From NCBI RefSeq assembly GCF_003815915.1, contig NZ_CP033929.1, forward strand, positions 434,001 to 498,000: DNA of 64,000 nt. Reading direction: 5' to 3'. Position 1 is the first letter of the stretch, and each line of letters begins with the position of its first letter. Below are positions 25,682 through 34,685 of this stretch, piece by piece. The notes beneath the pieces are model-generated. The model worked only from the letters and a program-made list of their open reading frames with translations. It was not told the origin of the DNA and did no database searches. Source of the stretch: Chryseobacterium indoltheticum (GTDB taxonomy: Bacteria; Bacteroidota; Bacteroidia; Flavobacteriales; Weeksellaceae). The position numbers and the translations under genes were made by a program.

Positions 25682-26942
25682 TGAATTCGTTATTGGGTTG
25701 TTCGACTAAAATTTCGTGCATTAATTTACTAATTTCCTCCGCTTTTAAAGGGTTGTCGATGATATATTTTGCAAAACGGTTGGTTATTTTCTGAATCATC
25801 TTCTCAGAAAGCTCCATGTCGTTGATATTGATGTACTTATTTTTTCTGTAAAAATTGTGCATTTCGTTACGCTCCATGTTTTTCAACACCGCTTTGAAAT
25901 GATGAATATTAGGCGCCAGTTTTCTCTTTTTTTCCCATTCCAGAAAATCTTTGGTCATTTCTTTGATGATAACCTCGGCTTTCGGGATCTCTTTTTCTCT
26001 TTGTTGAATAGTTTCCTGAATTTGTTTTGAAAGTTCATCAACATCGATCAAAGTAACATTATCAAGTTCGGAAACATCTTTGTCAACATTATGAGGAATG
26101 GAAAGATCAATAATCAGAATTTCTTTTCCGTTTTTTAAATGAGACTTGTTGATGATCGGGGTTTTTGCTCCTGTAGCAACAATTAAAATGTCGGTGTTTT
26201 CTAATTCCTTTTCAAAATCATTATAATCAATATTGGGAATATTGTATTTCTCTGAAATTTTTGCTGCCTTTTCCTGAGTTCGGTTGGCAATTTTTATTTT
26301 AGGCTGGTAAACGTGTTTTACTAAATTTTCAACCGTATTTTGACCAATCTCACCAACTCCTAGAAGAAGAATGTTTTTTTCAGTAATTCTTTTCTGATTG
26401 TTTAAAATATAATGTACCGCCGCATAAGAAACAGAAGCGGCTCCGTTGGAGATGCCGGTTTCATTTTTTATTCTTTTAGAAATCTGAATTGCAGAATTAA
26501 TCGATCTTTCTAAAAAAGGATTCGAGTTTTGCCTTTCTTTTTTAAAACGGGCGTACGCTTTTTTGATTTGCCCGATAATTTCAAAATCACCGATGATTTG
26601 GCTTTCCAGTCCGGCTGCCACTCTGAATAAATGATTTAAGGCCTCTTCTTTAGTTGCAATATTGGCAAATTGAAGAAAGTCTGAAAGATTTACACCAATC
26701 GTTTTGCAATATTCTTCGGCTACTAAAAGATAATTGGGTGAGGTAGAATAAATTTCGGTTCTGTTGCATGTGGAAACCACAAATGCGTCCCCTAAATTTT
26801 CGTCGTGAATTCGGGTAACAAAGTTTTTAATATTGTCATCAAAAAATGCAAATTTACCTCTGGTTTCAACATCTGCCTTTTCGTAACTGATGGATAATAC
26901 GGCAAAATTTGACGTCTGATGTATATTGGAATACTGTATCAT
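25668..26942 (-). CDS. hemA: Glutamyl-tRNA reductase
   Basis: From the ATG at 26940-26942 the product is 424 residues. It reduces glutamyl-tRNA to glutamate-1-semialdehyde, the first step of C5 tetrapyrrole synthesis. Catalytic Cys59 lies in VVSTCNRTEIY; the NADPH site is ILLLGVGEIGQNT near 180; the C-terminal dimerisation helices follow. A TTG start four codons earlier would fall in a promoter-like -7 element, so the ATG is preferred. It heads the hemA-hemC pair. Confidence 0.94.
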   Translation of the reverse strand: MIQYSNIHQTSNFAVLSISYEKADVETRGKFAFFDDNIKNFVTRIHDENLGDAFVVSTCNRTEIYSTSPNYLLVAEEYCKTIGVNLSDFLQFANIATKEEALNHLFRVAAGLESQIIGDFEIIGQIKKAYARFKKERQNSNPFLERSINSAIQISKRIKNETGISNGAASVSYAAVHYILNNQKRITEKNILLLGVGEIGQNTVENLVKHVYQPKIKIANRTQEKAAKISEKYNIPNIDYNDFEKELENTDILIVATGAKTPIINKSHLKNGKEILIIDLSIPHNVDKDVSELDNVTLIDVDELSKQIQETIQQREKEIPKAEVIIKEMTKDFLEWEKKRKLAPNIHHFKAVLKNMERNEMHNFYRKNKYININDMELSEKMIQKITNRFAKYIIDNPLKAEEISKLMHEILVEQPNNEFNEKH

Positions 26943-26951
26943 AAGCAGTCG

Positions 26952-26959
26952 CAAATTTA
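26952..26959 (-). promoter_or_regulatory. Putative -7 element for hemA
   Basis: The minus strand reads TAAATTTG, nine bases before the ATG, implying a leader of only a few bases. No -33 TTG is seen. Confidence 0.35.
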
Positions 26960-27150
26960 AGGAAATTTTACTTAAAGATTTTGTGATTGTTTGTATGATA
27001 ATTATCGTAAAAAGCTATAAATTAATTATGTAAGATTTTGTACCTTTTGCTAAAACTTACAGAAACAATAGATTAAGAAAAAAGTGTAATTTTAATAAAA
27101 ATTTAACCAAATTATATAAAACTTTGTAATCGTTAGTACTGTGAAATTTA

Positions 27151-27158
27151 TATCTTTG
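27151..27158 (+). promoter_or_regulatory. Putative -7 element for the mre operon
   Basis: TATCTTTG matches TAnnTTTG, 24 bases before mreB. A TTTG at 27123-27126 is 24 bases upstream, longer than usual. Confidence 0.5.
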
Positions 27159-27170
27159 TAAACTTAAATC

Positions 27171-27176
27171 AAGGAG
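27171..27176 (+). promoter_or_regulatory. Canonical Shine-Dalgarno site of mreB
   Basis: AAGGAG stands six bases before the mreB ATG. Bacteroidota genes usually lack such sites, and I see none this good before its neighbours. Confidence 0.55.
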
Positions 27177-27182
27177 AAAATT

Positions 27183-28208
27183 ATGAGTTTATTCGATATG
27201 TTTACGCAAGAAATTGCGATAGACCTTGGAACTGCCAACACGCTTATCATCCATAATAATAAAATTGTTATAGATCAGCCTTCTATTGTTGCAATAGAAC
27301 GTTCTACGGGAAAGCCGATTGCTGTTGGAGAACAGGCGAAACATATGCAGGGTAAAACGCATGAAGATATAAAAACCATCCGTCCGTTAAAAGACGGAGT
27401 TATCGCAGATTTCCATGCTTCAGAGCACATGATCAAAGAATTTATCAAAAAAATTCCGGGTATCAAAGGGAGATTTATTCAGCCTGCTTTAAGAATTGTG
27501 ATTTGTATTCCTTCCGGAATTACAGAAGTTGAAAAAAGAGCGGTAAGAGATTCTGCTCAGAAAGTAAACGCAAAAGAAGTACGCTTGATTTATGAACCAA
27601 TGGCTGCTGCAATAGGGGTTGGTATTGATGTACAGAAACCTGAAGGTAACATGATTATCGATATAGGTGGTGGTACTACCGAAATTGCGGTTGTCGCTTT
27701 GGGAGGTATTGTTTGTGATAAATCTGTGAAAATTGCAGGTGACGTATTTACCAACGATATTGCTTATTTCTTAAGAACGCATCATAATTTATACATCGGA
27801 GAAAGAACTGCTGAAAGAGTGAAAATTGAAGTAGGTTCTGCAGTTGAAGATCTAGATGTAGATATCGACGATATTCCTGTACAGGGTAGAGATCTTATTA
27901 CCGGTAAGCCAAAAGAAATTATGGTTGGATATAAAGAGATCGCTCGTGCTTTGGATAAATCAATTATCAGAATTGAAGATTCTGTAATGGAAACTCTTTC
28001 GCTTACGCCGCCGGAATTGGCAGCAGATATTTACAAAACAGGTATTTATCTTGCTGGTGGAGGTGCTTTGTTGAGAGGTCTTGCAGACAGATTACACAAG
28101 AAAACAGGGCTTCCGGTTTTCGTGGCAGAAGATTCTTTGAGAGCTGTTGTTCGCGGAACGGGTATTGCACTTAAGAATATGGATAAGTTCAATTTCTTAA
28201 TTAAATAA
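27183..28208 (+). CDS. mreB: Rod-shape-determining actin MreB
   Basis: A 341-residue bacterial actin that forms membrane filaments guiding lateral cell-wall synthesis. Phosphate-1 loop IDLGTANTLI near residue 13, phosphate-2 NMIIDIGGGTTEIAVV near 157 and the adenosine motif GIYLAGGGALLRGL near 285 are all intact. It is first of the five-gene unit mreB-mreC-mreD-mrdA-rodA. Confidence 0.97.
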   Translation: MSLFDMFTQEIAIDLGTANTLIIHNNKIVIDQPSIVAIERSTGKPIAVGEQAKHMQGKTHEDIKTIRPLKDGVIADFHASEHMIKEFIKKIPGIKGRFIQPALRIVICIPSGITEVEKRAVRDSAQKVNAKEVRLIYEPMAAAIGVGIDVQKPEGNMIIDIGGGTTEIAVVALGGIVCDKSVKIAGDVFTNDIAYFLRTHHNLYIGERTAERVKIEVGSAVEDLDVDIDDIPVQGRDLITGKPKEIMVGYKEIARALDKSIIRIEDSVMETLSLTPPELAADIYKTGIYLAGGGALLRGLADRLHKKTGLPVFVAEDSLRAVVRGTGIALKNMDKFNFLIK

Positions 28209-28239
28209 ATTTTTTAACTTTTTACGACTTTATATCTGA

Positions 28240-29094
28240 ATGGGATTTTTGCTGAGATTATTTTCGAAGAATGCTCTTTTTGTATTCTTTATGTTTCTGC
28301 AAATTATTGCTCTCATTTTGATATTCTCTAAAAACGCCATGCAGCAATCTTGGCTTGCAGGGCAGACTGCGGCTTTCAATTCCTGGGTTTCCGGGTATAT
28401 TGATGAAGGTGTTTCTTATTTAAAGCTGAAACAAACAAACGAAGATCTTGTTGCTCAAAATAAGGCCTTAATGGTTGAGCTTTACGGAAAAAAAGGCGCT
28501 GCAAATCCACAATTCAGAAAAGTACATGATACTTTGGGTGGTGGCCAAATCTATACTTTTGTAGATGGTGAAATTGTTTTCAACAGCATCAACAGAAGAA
28601 ATAATTATTTTACAATCAACCGCGGAACAAGAGACGGTGTTTATCCTCAAATGGGGGTAATGTCACCGAGAGGAATTGCCGGAATTGTTATTAATTCTAC
28701 CGATAGTTATGCCTTAGTACAGTCGGTTTTAAGCGTTAATAAAATCAGAATCAATGCTGCGCTGAAAAATTCGGGATATTTCGGAACTTTGACGTGGAGA
28801 GGAGATAACTCCCGATTGATGCATCTGGCAGATGTGCCAAAATATGTTTCCCTGAAAATTGGCGATACCATTGAAACCGATGGGAAATCAGCAATTTTCC
28901 CTAAAGGAGTGATGATCGGTAAAATTGCGGGATATACCGTAGATAATAAAACAGGATTTTGGGATATTTCAGTGGAATTAAGCGAGAAAATGGGAGCTTT
29001 AAATAAAGTTTTCGTGGTTAAAAATCTTAAAAAAGCGGAGGTTCAGAAAATTCAGGATACTATGCAAGCTGTAATAAAAAAAGAAAATGATTAG
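28240..29094 (+). CDS. mreC: Rod-shape-determining protein MreC
   Basis: A 284-residue inner-membrane protein. One transmembrane helix (about 12-31) is followed by a coiled-coil stretch (about 60-85) and the periplasmic MreC beta domains (INRGTRDGVYPQMGVMSPRG, GTLTWRGDNSRLMHL, KIGDTIETDGKSAIFPKGV). MreC links MreB to PBP2-RodA. Its end overlaps mreD by eight bases. Confidence 0.93.
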   Translation: MGFLLRLFSKNALFVFFMFLQIIALILIFSKNAMQQSWLAGQTAAFNSWVSGYIDEGVSYLKLKQTNEDLVAQNKALMVELYGKKGAANPQFRKVHDTLGGGQIYTFVDGEIVFNSINRRNNYFTINRGTRDGVYPQMGVMSPRGIAGIVINSTDSYALVQSVLSVNKIRINAALKNSGYFGTLTWRGDNSRLMHLADVPKYVSLKIGDTIETDGKSAIFPKGVMIGKIAGYTVDNKTGFWDISVELSEKMGALNKVFVVKNLKKAEVQKIQDTMQAVIKKEND

Positions 29095-29593
29095 CAGAAC
29101 CATATTTACAGATCTTTTGATCATGGCTTTTCTGGTTGCATTACAGATTTTTGTATTGAACAGAATTACGCTGTTCGGTAAATTCACTCCGGTTTTATAT
29201 CCGGTTTTTGTGATGTTTTATCCTTTTTTTAGAAACAGATTTCAGTTTTTAGCTTTAAGTTTTTTAATCGGTTTATCAATTGATGCCTTTTTATATTCTT
29301 GGGGAATCAATGCTTTGGCAACTACTTTGATTGCTTATTTCCGTACGATAATTTTCCGTACGTCTACAGATACTTCTACCGATTTCTTCTCATTTCAGTC
29401 TTTGCAGTGGACGCAGTTTTTACTGTTTCTGTTCTCAAGTATCTTCTTGCATCAGCTTCTGGTGCAGTATATCGAGTTTTTTAAATTCAGCAGAATTTTC
29501 GAAATCTTACTTAATGTGTTGGTAACTAGTGGAATTTCCTTTATATTTATCATAGTTTACGCATTAATCTTTAAAATCAAACAGAAAGTTTGA
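29087..29593 (+). CDS. mreD: Rod-shape-determining protein MreD
   Basis: A 168-residue, very hydrophobic protein with five to six predicted transmembrane helices, the usual MreD size and topology; sequence conservation in the family is low. Placement between mreC and mrdA makes the call secure. It overlaps both neighbours, so translation is probably coupled. Confidence 0.88.
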   Translation: MISRTIFTDLLIMAFLVALQIFVLNRITLFGKFTPVLYPVFVMFYPFFRNRFQFLALSFLIGLSIDAFLYSWGINALATTLIAYFRTIIFRTSTDTSTDFFSFQSLQWTQFLLFLFSSIFLHQLLVQYIEFFKFSRIFEILLNVLVTSGISFIFIIVYALIFKIKQKV

Positions 29594-31608
29594 ACACACG
29601 CCATATAAAAATCTTAACGATTCTCATTGTCATTGCTCTTATTTTTGTAGCAAGGCTTTCTTATTTACAGCTGTTTACAGATCGTTATGCCTTGAATGCA
29701 GCCAATACTTCCATCAAAACCGAATATGTTATTCCGCAGCGTGGAGTTATTTTCGACAGAAATGGAAAAATAATGGTGGGAAATCAGCCTGCCTACGAAA
29801 TTTCTTTTACTCAGGCTTTAATGAAACCAGATTTTGATACTTTGGCTTTCTGTAATTTAATGAAAATTGAGAAGAGTGATTTCATTAAAAGAATTAACTT
29901 AATTAAAGCTGAAAAATATTACTCCAAACTCACGCCGATGACTTTCATTAAAGATCTAAGCAGAGAGGAAATAGCAAGAGTTCAGGAAATTATATTCAAA
30001 TATCCCGCTTTCAGTATCGTTCAGCGTCCTCAAAGACAGTACGAAGTCTCTACTTCCGGAAATCTTTTGGGATATACAAGTGAAGTAAACGATAGAGAAA
30101 TCAAAAAAGATTCTACTTATTATCTTCCGGGCGACCTCATCGGGAAAACAGGGATTGAAAAATCTTACGAAAAAGAACTTCGCGGTGTAAAGGGAATTAA
30201 ATATATTCAGAAAGACATAAAACTTAGGAATGTTGGGCCTTATAAAAACGGCTCTTTAGATAAAGATGTTATCACCGGAAAAGATATTACATTGACTATT
30301 GACTATGATCTTCAGCGAATGGCAGAAGAAATGCTTGTGAATAAACATGGGGCGGTAGTGGCAATAGATCCAAATAACGGTGAAGTTTTAGTAGCTGCAA
30401 CAGGACCGGATATTGATCCTAATCTTTTTACCGGACCGAATAAATCTAAAAATCTTTACGCACTTTCAAAAGATACGCTTTACGAAAACAAACCCACTTT
30501 CGACCGTTCTTTACAGGCAGGTTATCCTCCCGGATCGACTTTCAAACTGTTGACGGCTTTGGCGGCAATGCAAATGGGAGTAATGGATGAAAATACAATT
30601 TTCCCCTGTGGTGGCGGATTTTTCTATAAAGGGAAAAGAATTAAAGGTCACGGTGGAGCAGATCCGTTGATTCCTTCTATTCAGGTTTCGAGTAACTGTT
30701 TTTTTACGTATGCATTTATAGCAATCATTAAAAAATATCCCGGAAATCCATCAAAAGGTGTTGACGAATGGAAGAAAATCATGAGCAGCTTCGGTGTTGG
30801 GGAATTTCTGAATAATGATTTTGCAGTTGGTGCAAAAGGAAGAATTCCTTCAGGGGATTTTTATGAAAGAAGATTTAAAGCAATCATTAAAGCAAATGGT
30901 TCTACCAGAAAGGATTATAAGAATTGGGATGAAATGTCGACGGGTGCCATTTACAACGGAATGGGGCAGGGTGATGTAATGGTAACGCCTTTACAGCTTG
31001 CCAATTATGTTGCGGCAATTGCCAACAGAGGTTGGTATTATACACCGCATATTGTAAAATCAATTGATGGAAGACCAAATCCTGATCCGAGATTCAAAAA
31101 GAAACATCATACTTTAGTCGATCCAAAACATTTCGAACCTGTTTTAAAGGGAATGGAGGCTGTTGTTTTGAGAGGTACTGCAAGAGGTTTGATGTCTAAA
31201 GATTTTACTCAATTAGCAAAAACCGGAACTGCGCAGGTTCCGCAAGGGAAAGATAACTCTATTTTTGTATTGATTGCGCCCGCAGATAAACCCAAAATTG
31301 TTGTTGTTGCTGTAATGGAACATGCCGGATTTGGTGCTACCTGGGCCGGACCAGCCTGTACAGTAATTGCTGAAAAATATATTACCGGAGATCTGAAACG
31401 TGAACATCTTTACAAAAAAATGATTACGTCGAGCTTCATGCCTGAATATAAAAGACAATGGATTGTCGACCTGAAAAGAAAAGGCTTGTATAAAGAACCT
31501 AAACCGGATTCTATAAAATTGAAAAGAATACAAGACAGTCTGAATCTTGTAAAGAAAGCGAAAGAAAAACTGCAAAAAGCCCAAACTGTTAAACCCAAAA
31601 AACCGTAA
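29590..31608 (+). CDS. mrdA: Penicillin-binding protein 2 (elongation transpeptidase)
   Basis: A 672-residue class B penicillin-binding protein that crosslinks lateral peptidoglycan with RodA. After one transmembrane helix (about 7-24) come the pedestal (IPQRGVIFDRNGK) and the transpeptidase domain: Ser316 in GSTFK, SSN at 367-369 and KTGTA at 544-548. The start is TTG at 29590-29592, overlapping the mreD stop (TTGA); no ATG occurs until residue 62, which would delete the membrane anchor. A Lys-rich C-terminal tail of about 50 residues is present. Confidence 0.94.
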   Translation: MNTRHIKILTILIVIALIFVARLSYLQLFTDRYALNAANTSIKTEYVIPQRGVIFDRNGKIMVGNQPAYEISFTQALMKPDFDTLAFCNLMKIEKSDFIKRINLIKAEKYYSKLTPMTFIKDLSREEIARVQEIIFKYPAFSIVQRPQRQYEVSTSGNLLGYTSEVNDREIKKDSTYYLPGDLIGKTGIEKSYEKELRGVKGIKYIQKDIKLRNVGPYKNGSLDKDVITGKDITLTIDYDLQRMAEEMLVNKHGAVVAIDPNNGEVLVAATGPDIDPNLFTGPNKSKNLYALSKDTLYENKPTFDRSLQAGYPPGSTFKLLTALAAMQMGVMDENTIFPCGGGFFYKGKRIKGHGGADPLIPSIQVSSNCFFTYAFIAIIKKYPGNPSKGVDEWKKIMSSFGVGEFLNNDFAVGAKGRIPSGDFYERRFKAIIKANGSTRKDYKNWDEMSTGAIYNGMGQGDVMVTPLQLANYVAAIANRGWYYTPHIVKSIDGRPNPDPRFKKKHHTLVDPKHFEPVLKGMEAVVLRGTARGLMSKDFTQLAKTGTAQVPQGKDNSIFVLIAPADKPKIVVVAVMEHAGFGATWAGPACTVIAEKYITGDLKREHLYKKMITSSFMPEYKRQWIVDLKRKGLYKEPKPDSIKLKRIQDSLNLVKKAKEKLQKAQTVKPKKP

Positions 31609-31611
31609 ACC

Positions 31612-32859
31612 ATGAAATGGACAGAAGGAATAGATAAATTAGGTTTGGGGCTGTATTTTCTGCTTTGCTTATTTGCAATAGCCAATATTTACAGTGTAGA
31701 TGAAGGTTTAGGTAAAAAACAGTTGATCTTTTTTGGAATTTCAATTTTTGTAGGGTTAATTATTTTCTTCAGCCGAAGTAAGTTTTTCGAAAATATGTCA
31801 GGAATTATTTACATCGGTGGAGTTTTAATGCTTGCCGGCCTCCATGTTTTCGGAACAGAAATTCTCGGTCAGAAAAACTGGTATAAATTCGGGAGTTTTA
31901 CCATGCAGCCTGTAGAATTTTCAAAGATTGGAACGGCTTTAATGCTTGCAAATTATGTCTCCGGAGCAGATTTCGATCTTAAAAATACAAAATCATTAAT
32001 AACAGCTTTGGCAATAATTGGTATTCCAGCCGTTGTTGTATTATCAATTCCTGATGTTGGGTCGTTACTTGTATTTACTGCGTTTTTTATTGCATTGTAT
32101 CGTGAAGGTCTTTCCGGAAAATTATTTTTAATCGGAGGGCTTTTTGGAGCGGTATTTCTTATCGCCAACTATCTTAATGATCCTCTGCAATGGAGTTTGT
32201 GGTATTTCACAGTATTTATTATTGTAATTGGCGGATTGTGGTTTGCATTTAATGCAGCTTTTCTCCGCAAAAATATATATACTCTTTTACCAGGAGTAGG
32301 CGTAATTCTTTTACTGGCGGCATTGTCATTTATTTCGCCGGTCATTTTCGAGAAACTGCCAAAACATCAACAGGAGCGTGTCGAAGTTTTGTATAAGGGT
32401 GAAAGAGAATTTCGTGATACTTCAGGATATAATTTGCTGTATTCAAAGACGGCGATTGGTTCCGGAGGAATGTTTGGTAAAGGATTTCGTGAAGGTTCCG
32501 TAACTCAGGGGAAGTTTGTTCCTGAGCAGGAAACCGATTATATTTTCTGTACCGTTGGAGAAGAATGGGGATTTGTAGGAAGTGCAGTTTTGGTTTTTGC
32601 TTACATGATTTTCATCGGAAGGATATATTATCTCTCAGAAAAGCAAAAATCTGTGTTTAACAGGGTTTTTGGATATTGCTTTGCTTCCATCCTGTTGATG
32701 CACTTTTCTATTAATTTAGGCATGGTTATGGGGCTGTTTCCAACCGTTGGTATTCCGTTACCGTACTTTAGTTACGGAGGAAGTTCGTTGCTTGCCTTTT
32801 CTATGATGACTTTTATTTTCTTTAAACTCAATTACGCAGACAAAAACAGCTTGGTGTAA
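31612..32859 (+). CDS. rodA: SEDS peptidoglycan glycosyltransferase RodA
   Basis: A 415-residue polytopic protein of about ten helices that polymerises lipid II with PBP2. SEDS signatures: LGQKNWYKFGSFTMQPVEF near 85, HQQERV at 252-257 and PEQETDYIF with the likely catalytic Asp309; VGIPLPYFSYGGSSL lies near the C-terminus. It starts three bases after mrdA. Downstream there is no clear terminator. Confidence 0.94.
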   Translation: MKWTEGIDKLGLGLYFLLCLFAIANIYSVDEGLGKKQLIFFGISIFVGLIIFFSRSKFFENMSGIIYIGGVLMLAGLHVFGTEILGQKNWYKFGSFTMQPVEFSKIGTALMLANYVSGADFDLKNTKSLITALAIIGIPAVVVLSIPDVGSLLVFTAFFIALYREGLSGKLFLIGGLFGAVFLIANYLNDPLQWSLWYFTVFIIVIGGLWFAFNAAFLRKNIYTLLPGVGVILLLAALSFISPVIFEKLPKHQQERVEVLYKGEREFRDTSGYNLLYSKTAIGSGGMFGKGFREGSVTQGKFVPEQETDYIFCTVGEEWGFVGSAVLVFAYMIFIGRIYYLSEKQKSVFNRVFGYCFASILLMHFSINLGMVMGLFPTVGIPLPYFSYGGSSLLAFSMMTFIFFKLNYADKNSLV

Positions 32860-32917
32860 AGCTGGAAGTTTGAAGCGGGATAATGGAAGTTTACAAGCAT
32901 TGTTCAAAAATGATATT

Positions 32918-32943
32918 AAATCTGCTCAATCTGTAAAATCAGC
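32918..32943. repeat. Short interspersed repeat copy (TCAATCTGTAAAATC type)
   Basis: The stretch resembles the repeat at the hemE 3' end (21620-21649): both share AAATCTG and TCAATCTGTAAAATC in the same order. It lies in the gap between rodA and the pentapeptide gene. Confidence 0.4.
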
Positions 32944-32991
32944 TAAATAAAATTTCTATTAATTTTTCCACTAAATAAAATCATAAAATTT

Positions 32992-33573
32992 ATGAGAGAA
33001 GCTTACGTTATTGATGACATTTTCGATAATATAAATTTTACAGAACAATCTTTAGAAGTTGGAGAATATGAAAACTGTACGTTCCGGAACTGCAATTTTG
33101 AATATGCCGATTTTTCTAACTTTAAATTTACCAACTGTGAATTCGTTGATTGTAATGTAAGCATGACGAAATTAGTCGGAACCGCTTTTCGTGATGTTAT
33201 TTTTAAAGACTGCAAAATGTTTGGGATGCACTTCGATGACTGTAACGAGTTTGGAATGTCTTTCAGATTTGAAGGATGTGCTTTGAATAATTCTGTTTTC
33301 TATAAAACTTCCATCAAAAGAACATTGTTTAAAAATTGTAAACTGATTGAAGTCGATTTTGCTGAAGCTGATCTATCGAATTCTGTATTCTCAAACTGCG
33401 ATTTTAGCGGAGCAACATTCGAAAGAACCAATATGGAGAAAGCGGATTTAAGAACATCTTTCAATTACATCATCAATCCCGAATCTAATAAGCTTAAGAA
33501 GACAAAATTCTCACTTTCTGAGGTTCACGGACTACTTCGTCAATTTGATATAGAAATCGATAAAAACAGCTGA
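32992..33573 (+). CDS. Pentapeptide-repeat protein (Qnr/McbG-like fold)
   Basis: A 193-residue protein made almost entirely of A(D/N)LXX-type pentapeptides (FRNCNFEYADFSNFKFTNCE, LIEVDFAEADLSNSVFSNC), which form a right-handed quadrilateral beta helix. The spacing and the C-terminal short helix resemble McbG/Qnr proteins that mimic DNA and protect gyrase, but many members have other roles, so quinolone or microcin protection is only possible. It is monocistronic. Confidence 0.8.
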   Translation: MREAYVIDDIFDNINFTEQSLEVGEYENCTFRNCNFEYADFSNFKFTNCEFVDCNVSMTKLVGTAFRDVIFKDCKMFGMHFDDCNEFGMSFRFEGCALNNSVFYKTSIKRTLFKNCKLIEVDFAEADLSNSVFSNCDFSGATFERTNMEKADLRTSFNYIINPESNKLKKTKFSLSEVHGLLRQFDIEIDKNS

Positions 33574-33612
33574 TTTAAATTATATTAAACGGAAGTTCAT
33601 CTACTATACAAA

Positions 33613-33756
33613 TCAATAGGAATGGGCTTCAGCCCGTTTAAAAAATGACAGTATACAAATGGCTTTAGCCAAAACTTATAAACTTTTTGTAGATTCTGGC
33701 TAAAGCCAAATTTTTTAAGCAAAATGCTTAATCGTGCTAAAGCCCGATTCTATTGA
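33613..33756. repeat. Nested palindromic intergenic element (GGCTTTAGCC family)
   Basis: Outer arms TCAATAG (33613) and CTATTGA (33750) enclose GGGCTTCAGCCCG and GCTAAAGCCCG; inner arms GGCTTTAGCC (33661-33670) and GGCTAAAGCC (33698-33707) are an exact inverted pair. The whole could fold into a long cruciform. It lies between convergent genes. Confidence 0.65.
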
Positions 33757-33794
33757 CAGGAGTATTCCAGCCTTATTTTTAAAACAAAAAATTA

Positions 33795-33817
33795 AAGCCA
33801 TCAAATTTTGATGGCTT
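33795..33817 (-). terminator. Terminator of the NlpC/P60 gene
   Basis: A symmetrical AAGCCATC/GATGGCTT stem with an AT-rich loop is followed on the minus strand by a T-rich run, 26 bases past the stop. Confidence 0.65.
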
Positions 33818-33842
33818 CATTTATATAATCAATTATTTAAGA

Positions 33843-34532
33843 CTAAAAATTAGTAGATGCTAAGTTGTTGTAGTTATCTCCGTTCTCATTGATCACTCTT
33901 TTTGCAAACCTGTATTTTGGTCCCCAATAAGAATCATTCAGTGAAGAGATCATTACCCCTTTTGAAGTTGCTGCGTGAATAAATTTTACTTCTCCTTCTT
34001 CAGTTACACTTTCTACAATTCCTACATGAGAAATTCTTTTTCCGTGAGAGAAGAAAATTAAATCTCCTTTTTGAAGGTTTTCTTTATCAATAGCTTCTCC
34101 TTCCTGAGACTGAGATGCTGCTACTCTTGGTAAAGTAAGACCTGCTGCAGCGCCGAAAACTGATAATACAAATGCTGAACAGTCGATTCCGTTTCTTGTC
34201 ATTCCTCCGTATCTGTAAGGAGTTCCAAGATAAGTTTGAGCTTCTGTTAAGATATTATCAATCGTCTTATTATGTTTGATCGCTTTTGCGATTTCAGAAT
34301 TTTTTAAAGAATTTCTAGCGTTTGAGATTGCCACTGCTTTTTCCGAGATAAAAGAGTTGATTAACAACTTTTTATCATTCTCCATCTTAGTATCTATTGC
34401 AGCTAGTTTGGCATCTGTTTTGTATTCTTTAGCATAAGTTGCCGGTTTTGAAACTACGTAATTAGTAACGCATGATTGTAGTGATATTGTAGAAACGAAA
34501 GCAACTAAATAAAACAAAACTCTTTTCTTCAT
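33843..34532 (-). CDS. NlpC/P60 cysteine peptidase lipoprotein
   Basis: A 229-residue lipoprotein (ISLQSCV, lipid Cys21) with a C-terminal NlpC/P60 (C40) domain that cleaves peptidoglycan stem peptides. Catalytic residues: Cys118 in NGIDCSAFV, His169 in RISHVGIV and His186 in KFIHAAT. The segment 30-95 is helical and may be a regulatory or targeting part. It forms a single-gene unit with its own promoter and terminator. Confidence 0.9.
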   Translation of the reverse strand: MKKRVLFYLVAFVSTISLQSCVTNYVVSKPATYAKEYKTDAKLAAIDTKMENDKKLLINSFISEKAVAISNARNSLKNSEIAKAIKHNKTIDNILTEAQTYLGTPYRYGGMTRNGIDCSAFVLSVFGAAAGLTLPRVAASQSQEGEAIDKENLQKGDLIFFSHGKRISHVGIVESVTEEGEVKFIHAATSKGVMISSLNDSYWGPKYRFAKRVINENGDNYNNLASTNF

Positions 34533-34584
34533 ATATTTTTAATTATCCGTGTTAAAAAGGTATATTTATTTCTCTAAAGCATTA

Positions 34585-34592
34585 CAAAAGTA
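34585..34592 (-). promoter_or_regulatory. Putative -7 element for the NlpC/P60 gene
   Basis: The minus strand reads TACTTTTG, 52 bases before the start codon. Confidence 0.45.
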
Positions 34593-34650
34593 GATATTCC
34601 AGCCAAGACAGCCTCGATATGATTATTGTCAGGTTCTTGATTTAACACAA

Positions 34651-34677
34651 TTTAACATATTGATTAAGTATGTTAAA
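34651..34677. repeat. 9-bp inverted repeat
   Basis: TTTAACATA and TATGTTAAA are exact inverted arms around TTGATTAAG. It could be an operator dyad or a weak hairpin; it lies about 60 bases upstream of the NlpC/P60 -7 element. Confidence 0.4.
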
Positions 34678-34685
34678 GAAAAACA

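Noticed and set aside
32992..33573. Quinolone resistance gene (qnr)
   Set aside because: The pentapeptide fold fits, but many such proteins have no link to gyrase; sequence alone does not support a resistance call.
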